Below, piece after piece: positions 13,333 to 16,732 of a stretch of 16,732 nt of DNA. The stretch lies in NCBI GenBank assembly GCA_910586515.1, contig CAJUGL010000067.1:1-16732 (forward strand), read 5' to 3'. The position numbers were made by a program, and so were the translations under genes. A model generated the notes under the pieces. That model searched no databases. It saw only the letters and a program-made list of their open reading frames with translations, and was not told the DNA's origin. Positions within the stretch are counted from its first letter, which is position 1. Each line of letters starts with the position of its first letter. Origin of the DNA: an uncultured Acetatifactor sp. (GTDB taxonomy: Bacteria > Bacillota > Clostridia > Lachnospirales > Lachnospiraceae).

Positions 13333-14304
13333 TCACCTTATCTCCCCGCAGCACCGGTCTATCCGGTCAAACAGCCTGGCACAGTCCAGGGTATCCTGCC
13401 AGGGAATCACCGGGCTTTCCAGAAGCCCCTGCCGGATACAGCGGATTGCCTCTTCCAGCTCGTACACAAAACCGTTTTTCGTCTCCTGATCTACGAAATG
13501 TTCCACAAGCTCTCCGTTCTGATCATACAGGAAGCATTCCTGGGAATGGTGGGGCTCCGGCCATACGATTTTCCCCTTTCTTCCATATAATATCATCCCT
13601 GCATTCATCTTCGTCACAAAGCTTGTGGCCAGGTCTGCCAACGTATATTCAAACTCAATGGATACATGGTTATTGATGTCTACCCCCGTCTCCCCTTTTA
13701 CCGCGGACACGTCCATCTTCCGGATCTTCTGTTCCAGAACATAGGTGGTAATCTCATAGGCATAAACCGTAATATCCCGGGCAGCGCCGCCTCCCAGTGC
13801 AGGATTAAAATAGCGGTTCTCCGCTCCCTCCGGCGCAGTGAATCCGATAGAAAGCTGAGAAATCTCCGGAATTCCGATTCTTTCCTCCCCAAGCCACTGC
13901 TTCACCTTCTTCATGGTTGGCAGAAAGCGGCTCCACATGGCCTCCATGACAAATACCCCCCGCTGCCTTGCCAGGGCATACAGGCTCTCCGCCTCCCCGC
14001 TGTTCTGAAACATGGCTTTTTCACAGAGCACCGGAATCCCCCGCTCCACGCACATCCTGGCCAGACGGTAATGGTCATGGGGTGTCACGGCGATATAGGC
14101 GCAGTCCGGCTTTTCCCTGTCCAGAAGCTCTTCATAGCTGCCGTAAGCCCTGGAAATCCCGTTCTTTTCCGCGAATTCCTCCGCCCGCTCCAGGCTCTTA
14201 CTGGCCACCGCGCAGACCTGGCAGTCCTCAATAAGCCCTGCGGCCTGGCAAAACTTTGCGCCTATTTTGGCGGCCCCCAATATGGCATAGCGAAATATAC
14301 TCAT
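13333..14304 (-). CDS. Gfo/Idh/MocA family NAD(P)-dependent oxidoreductase
   Basis: The 323-residue protein has the N-terminal Rossmann fold starting FRYAILGAAKIGAKF with the dinucleotide loop at G10-G15, and CEKAM (94-98), the family's conserved catalytic EKP-type motif with Ala in place of Pro. The C-terminal half has GGGAARDITVYAYEI (171-185), matching the GGGxxxDxxxY site of the dimeric dihydrodiol dehydrogenase / glucose-fructose oxidoreductase branch. It probably oxidises or reduces a sugar or cyclitol; the substrate is unknown. ATG 14304 is preferred to a start 34 codons upstream, since it begins the fold and follows AGGAAGGGG. It lies 203 nt after manA with no clear promoter found in the gap. 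The sugar genes upstream make a carbohydrate role plausible. Confidence 0.92.
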   Translation of the reverse strand: MSIFRYAILGAAKIGAKFCQAAGLIEDCQVCAVASKSLERAEEFAEKNGISRAYGSYEELLDREKPDCAYIAVTPHDHYRLARMCVERGIPVLCEKAMFQNSGEAESLYALARQRGVFVMEAMWSRFLPTMKKVKQWLGEERIGIPEISQLSIGFTAPEGAENRYFNPALGGGAARDITVYAYEITTYVLEQKIRKMDVSAVKGETGVDINNHVSIEFEYTLADLATSFVTKMNAGMILYGRKGKIVWPEPHHSQECFLYDQNGELVEHFVDQETKNGFVYELEEAIRCIRQGLLESPVIPWQDTLDCARLFDRIDRCCGEIR

Positions 14305-14507
14305 TTTACCCCTTCCTGTCCTTTTCGGCGGACACCGATTTTCGTTTCTATTTGATTTTAACCTATCGATTTTAAACCTACATTCCACACGAAAGCTTGA
14401 CACCAACAGGCAAAAGCTGCCCCATCAAGGTTTTCCCGTAACCTGCAGGTCAACTCCTCAATGCGACAGCTCCATGTGCAGCAGTTTTTATTCAATCTTC
14501 CCTTTTG

Positions 14508-15461
14508 TCAGCGCTCCACTGTAGACAGAATCAGGCTCATCCTGCCTGTCATCTCCACGGTTCCGTAGCCGGCGGGAATGATAAAGTGATCCCCTCTGCG
14601 CACCTCTGCGCCGTCCACAGTGCCCTCTCCCTCCAGAACCGATGCCGCCAGGAAGGGACAGTTCTGCTCAAATGACGTGTTTCCGTTTACATCCATTTTG
14701 AAAATGGTATATTTCTCACAGGTATAGATCTGATTCAGCCGATTCTCCGGCAGTTCGCTGATGGACTTAACGGAATCCTCCGCGCTTTTCGCCGGTACAG
14801 TGATCACGTCCAGGCTCTTGTCGATATGAAGCTCCCGGCTCTTGCCGTTCTGAAGGCGCCCGTAATCATACAGCCTGTAGGTGATGGCGCTGTTCTGCTG
14901 GGTTTCCAGAATCAGGGTATCCGCCTTGATGGCATGTACCGTGCCGGGATCGATCTGAATAAAATCCCCCTTGCGGATGGGAATCTCCCGGATCAGCTCC
15001 TGCCATTTCCCCCCATGCACCATTTCTTCCAGTTCCTCTTTGCTTTTGGCATTGTGGCCGATCACCAAAGTGGCATTCTCCTTACAGTCCATGATATACC
15101 AGCACTCGGTCTTACCCAGGCTTCCGTTCTCATGCTCCTTCGCATAGGCATCGTCAGGATGCACCTGAATGCTCAAGTCGTCCTGGGCGTCAATGATCTT
15201 GGTCAGTAAAGGATATCTGTCATAGTCCAGATTCCCGAACAGCTCCGGATGCTTCTCCCAAAGCTCCGACAGCTTACATCCCTCATAAGCCCCGCTCCGC
15301 ACGGTTCCGTCTCCCTCCGGATGGGCGGAAATCCCCCAGCACTCTCCCAGATCATCTCCCTCCACAGGATAGCCGAACACCTCCCGCAGCTTGGAGCCGC
15401 CCCAGATATTGTGGGTGCACACCGGATCCAGGAATAACAGTTCTCTGCCTTCTTTGCTCAT
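14508..15461 (-). CDS. manA: Mannose-6-phosphate isomerase, class I
   Basis: A zinc metalloenzyme that interconverts mannose-6-P and fructose-6-P in the cytoplasm. The 317 residues match the short Firmicute form. The Zn ligands are visible: Q99 and H101 in IQVHPDDAYA, E119 in KTECWY, and H176 in DPGTVHAI. The catalytic Arg region YRLYDYGR (195-202) is also present. The ATG has GGAGG 9 nt before it. It lies 140 nt after the ROK kinase gene, an arrangement resembling gmuE-gmuF of Bacillus subtilis, where the two enzymes feed mannose and fructose into glycolysis. Confidence 0.96.
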   Translation of the reverse strand: MSKEGRELLFLDPVCTHNIWGGSKLREVFGYPVEGDDLGECWGISAHPEGDGTVRSGAYEGCKLSELWEKHPELFGNLDYDRYPLLTKIIDAQDDLSIQVHPDDAYAKEHENGSLGKTECWYIMDCKENATLVIGHNAKSKEELEEMVHGGKWQELIREIPIRKGDFIQIDPGTVHAIKADTLILETQQNSAITYRLYDYGRLQNGKSRELHIDKSLDVITVPAKSAEDSVKSISELPENRLNQIYTCEKYTIFKMDVNGNTSFEQNCPFLAASVLEGEGTVDGAEVRRGDHFIIPAGYGTVEMTGRMSLILSTVER

Positions 15462-15499
15462 AAAATGTTTCCTCCGAAATTTTCATTACTGCGGCATTC

Positions 15500-15582
15500 G
15501 CCAAATGGATGTTGGAGCATCCGCCTGGCTCATTGCCCGCGGGAATCAATTACTCTCCTGTCCCGGGCCAGTAAACCCGGGA
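15500..15582 (-). other. Two hairpins in the ROK-manA intergenic region
   Basis: The 140-nt gap holds TCCCGGG (15561-15567) paired with CCCGGGA (15576-15582) around an 8-nt loop. It also holds a stepped stem GCCA-aat-GGATG (15500-15511) paired with CATCC-gcc-TGGC (15518-15529). Neither is followed by a T-run on the minus strand, so neither is a standard terminator. They may be processing or stability elements between two co-transcribed genes; no function can be assigned. Confidence 0.45.
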
Positions 15583-15601
15583 TATCAGATCCTGCCGGCC
15601 T

Positions 15602-16474
15602 CTACGCCAGCGCGTCCAGACCCAGTTTGATGGCGCCCATGATGCCCGGGTCCTCTCCCAATGCAGGAGGAACGATATACTCGTCTATATTTTCCAGAAT
15701 CATCTTGTGGGTCACATAACCGTTCAGCAGATGCTGCACTTCTTTCCGCACCATCCCGAACAGCTTCTCCTGGTGCATGATGCCTCCCCAGAGAATGATT
15801 TTCTGGGGGGAATATGCCATAATGTAATTCATCACCGCCTGGGCGATGTAATAGGCCTCCAGCTCCCAGACCTCGTCCCTGTCCGCAAGTTCCACACCCT
15901 TTTTGCCCCAACGCTCTTCCACCGCAGGACCGGAAGCCAGTCCCTCCATACAGTTGCCGTGGAAAGGACACTTTCCTTTATAGGAATCCCGGGGATGTCT
16001 TGCCAGCATGATATGACCGCCCTCGGGATGCACCAGACCGTGAAGCAACCCTCCGTTCACATAGACACCTACGCCCACGCCTGTGCCGATGGTCACATAG
16101 ATGGCGCTCTCCGCTCCCTTTGCGGCTCCCCAGGTCACCTCTCCCAAAACCGCGCCGTTTACGTCCGTATCGAATCCCACAGGCACCTTCAGCGCATCCT
16201 TCAGGGTTCCCACCACATTGCAGTACTCCCATCCCGCCTTGGGCGTCTTCGTGATATATCCGTAGGTTTCCGATTTCTGATCCAAGTCCACCGGGCCAAA
16301 ACACCCTATGCCCAGGGCTTCAATGTCCCAGTTCCGGTAGTAGCCGATCAGATCTTCAAATGTCTCCTTAGGCTGTCTGGTAGGGAAGGAGACCCTGTCC
16401 TTGATCACCCCGTTCTCATCCCCTACGGCACATACCATTTTCGTGCCGCCTGCCTCAATTCCTCCGATTAACAT
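15602..16474 (-). CDS. ROK family fructokinase (GmuE/YdhR-like)
   Basis: A 290-residue cytoplasmic sugar kinase. It starts MLIGGIEAGGTKMVCAVGDE with the ATP-binding loop of the ROK fold. The sugar site has GFDTDVNGAVLGE (100-112) with the catalytic base near D104. The structural zinc site is H154, C169, H172 and C175 (GKCPFHGNCMEGLASGP). Pattern and length closely follow the Bacillus subtilis fructokinase GmuE/YdhR, so fructose to fructose-6-P is the likely reaction; glucose or mannose are alternatives. The open frame extends 51 codons upstream, but ATG 16474 has AAGGAGG 8 nt before it and matches the family start. It is followed by manA. Confidence 0.94.
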   Translation of the reverse strand: MLIGGIEAGGTKMVCAVGDENGVIKDRVSFPTRQPKETFEDLIGYYRNWDIEALGIGCFGPVDLDQKSETYGYITKTPKAGWEYCNVVGTLKDALKVPVGFDTDVNGAVLGEVTWGAAKGAESAIYVTIGTGVGVGVYVNGGLLHGLVHPEGGHIMLARHPRDSYKGKCPFHGNCMEGLASGPAVEERWGKKGVELADRDEVWELEAYYIAQAVMNYIMAYSPQKIILWGGIMHQEKLFGMVRKEVQHLLNGYVTHKMILENIDEYIVPPALGEDPGIMGAIKLGLDALA

Positions 16475-16555
16475 GTATGCTTCCTCCTTATGATATCCTG
16501 ACGCGGCGCAGCAAAAACTGTCTTTCCCATTCCCTACGCTGCTGTAATTAAGCTC

Positions 16556-16561
16556 ATTATA
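16556..16561 (-). promoter_or_regulatory. Candidate -10 of the ROK-manA operon
   Basis: The minus strand has a perfect TATAAT about 80 nt upstream of the ROK start. No recognisable TTGACA lies 16-18 nt further up and there is no TGn extension, so an activator may be needed or this may be a chance match. Confidence 0.4.
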
Positions 16562-16638
16562 CACTAAATCGGGCGCAAATGGTAGTCCCCAAGTTGTTTT
16601 TCTTGAAAAGTCCCGGGCACAAGGCACAGGCTATATAC

Positions 16639-16679
16639 AAAGAGACGGCTGAGCTCCTGTCCCGGCGCCCTGCCGTCTC
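16639..16679 (-). terminator. Probable terminator of a gene beyond the right edge
   Basis: GAGACGGC (16672-16679 on the minus strand) pairs perfectly with GCCGTCTC (16642-16649), an 8-bp stem with a 22-nt GC-rich loop, followed by TTTGTATAT. The T-run is short. It separates the ROK promoter region from whatever is transcribed from the right. The last 53 bases hold nothing else recognisable. Confidence 0.6.
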
Positions 16680-16732
16680 GGGTCTTTGACAGCTCCATAA
16701 CGCAAAAAGTATCTACAGGCCGCATAAAACCT

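Noticed and set aside
14396..14429. Inverted repeat CTTGA/TCAAG with an inner GGC/GCC in the manA-oxidoreductase gap
   Set aside because: The stem is short and interrupted and lacks a T-run on the minus strand, so I would not call it a terminator.
1..16732. CRISPR arrays, insertion sequences, prophage or tRNA genes
   Set aside because: No repeat-spacer arrays, transposase or integrase frames, terminal repeats, or tRNA cloverleaf signatures were recognised by eye.

Overview
The window looks like chromosomal DNA of a strictly anaerobic Firmicute, most likely a gut Lachnospiraceae/Clostridia member. This is inferred from the gene families (monomeric group-B-like [FeFe] hydrogenase, Clostridia-type MATE transporter, split leuC/leuD, GmuE/GmuF-like ROK kinase plus phosphomannose isomerase, VanS-like kinase), from strong GGAGG Shine-Dalgarno sites, and from -10/-35 promoters. 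No organism name can be read from the sequence. Every supported gene lies on the minus strand, so transcription runs from high to low coordinates.

Reading in the direction of transcription, the right end (16732 to about 14500) holds a terminator for a gene outside the window, then a promoter-like -10, a ROK-family fructokinase and a class I mannose-6-phosphate isomerase (manA). The pair interconverts fructose, fructose-6-P and mannose-6-P. Next come a Gfo/Idh/MocA oxidoreductase, a truncated remnant of a Uma2-family (DUF820) gene, and the leucine biosynthesis pair leuC-leuD, which has its own extended -10 promoter and a clear rho-independent terminator. A MATE exporter and the Holliday-junction helicase genes ruvA-ruvB follow.

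A second block starts at a well-formed promoter (7706-7734). It appears to be one long transcription unit: [FeFe] hydrogenase, hexapeptide sugar O-acetyltransferase, an unrecognised single-pass membrane protein with a C-terminal coiled coil, an OmpR-type response regulator, its histidine kinase, the ribosome-associated GTPase HflX and a lipoprotein. It ends at a strong terminator at 421-463. Spacing between the first six genes is 2 to 29 nt, with 91 nt before the lipoprotein gene. This combines redox, envelope modification, signalling and ribosome-rescue genes.

The leftmost 520 bases hold no protein gene. They contain three consecutive strong hairpins (340-463) and then two near-consensus, tandem, UP-element-like promoters (P1 258-286, P2 112-140) that fire out of the left edge. 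The arrangement is typical of a ribosomal RNA operon promoter region, and the last bases look like an rRNA leader, but no rRNA is inside the window.

Most of the window is ordinary housekeeping and metabolic DNA. I did not find a defence island, CRISPR array, prophage or insertion sequence. The points most worth a second look are the unknown membrane protein tied to the two-component system, the hydrogenase-led mixed operon, the triple hairpin in front of the presumed rrn promoters, the leuC leader, and the Uma2 gene remnant.
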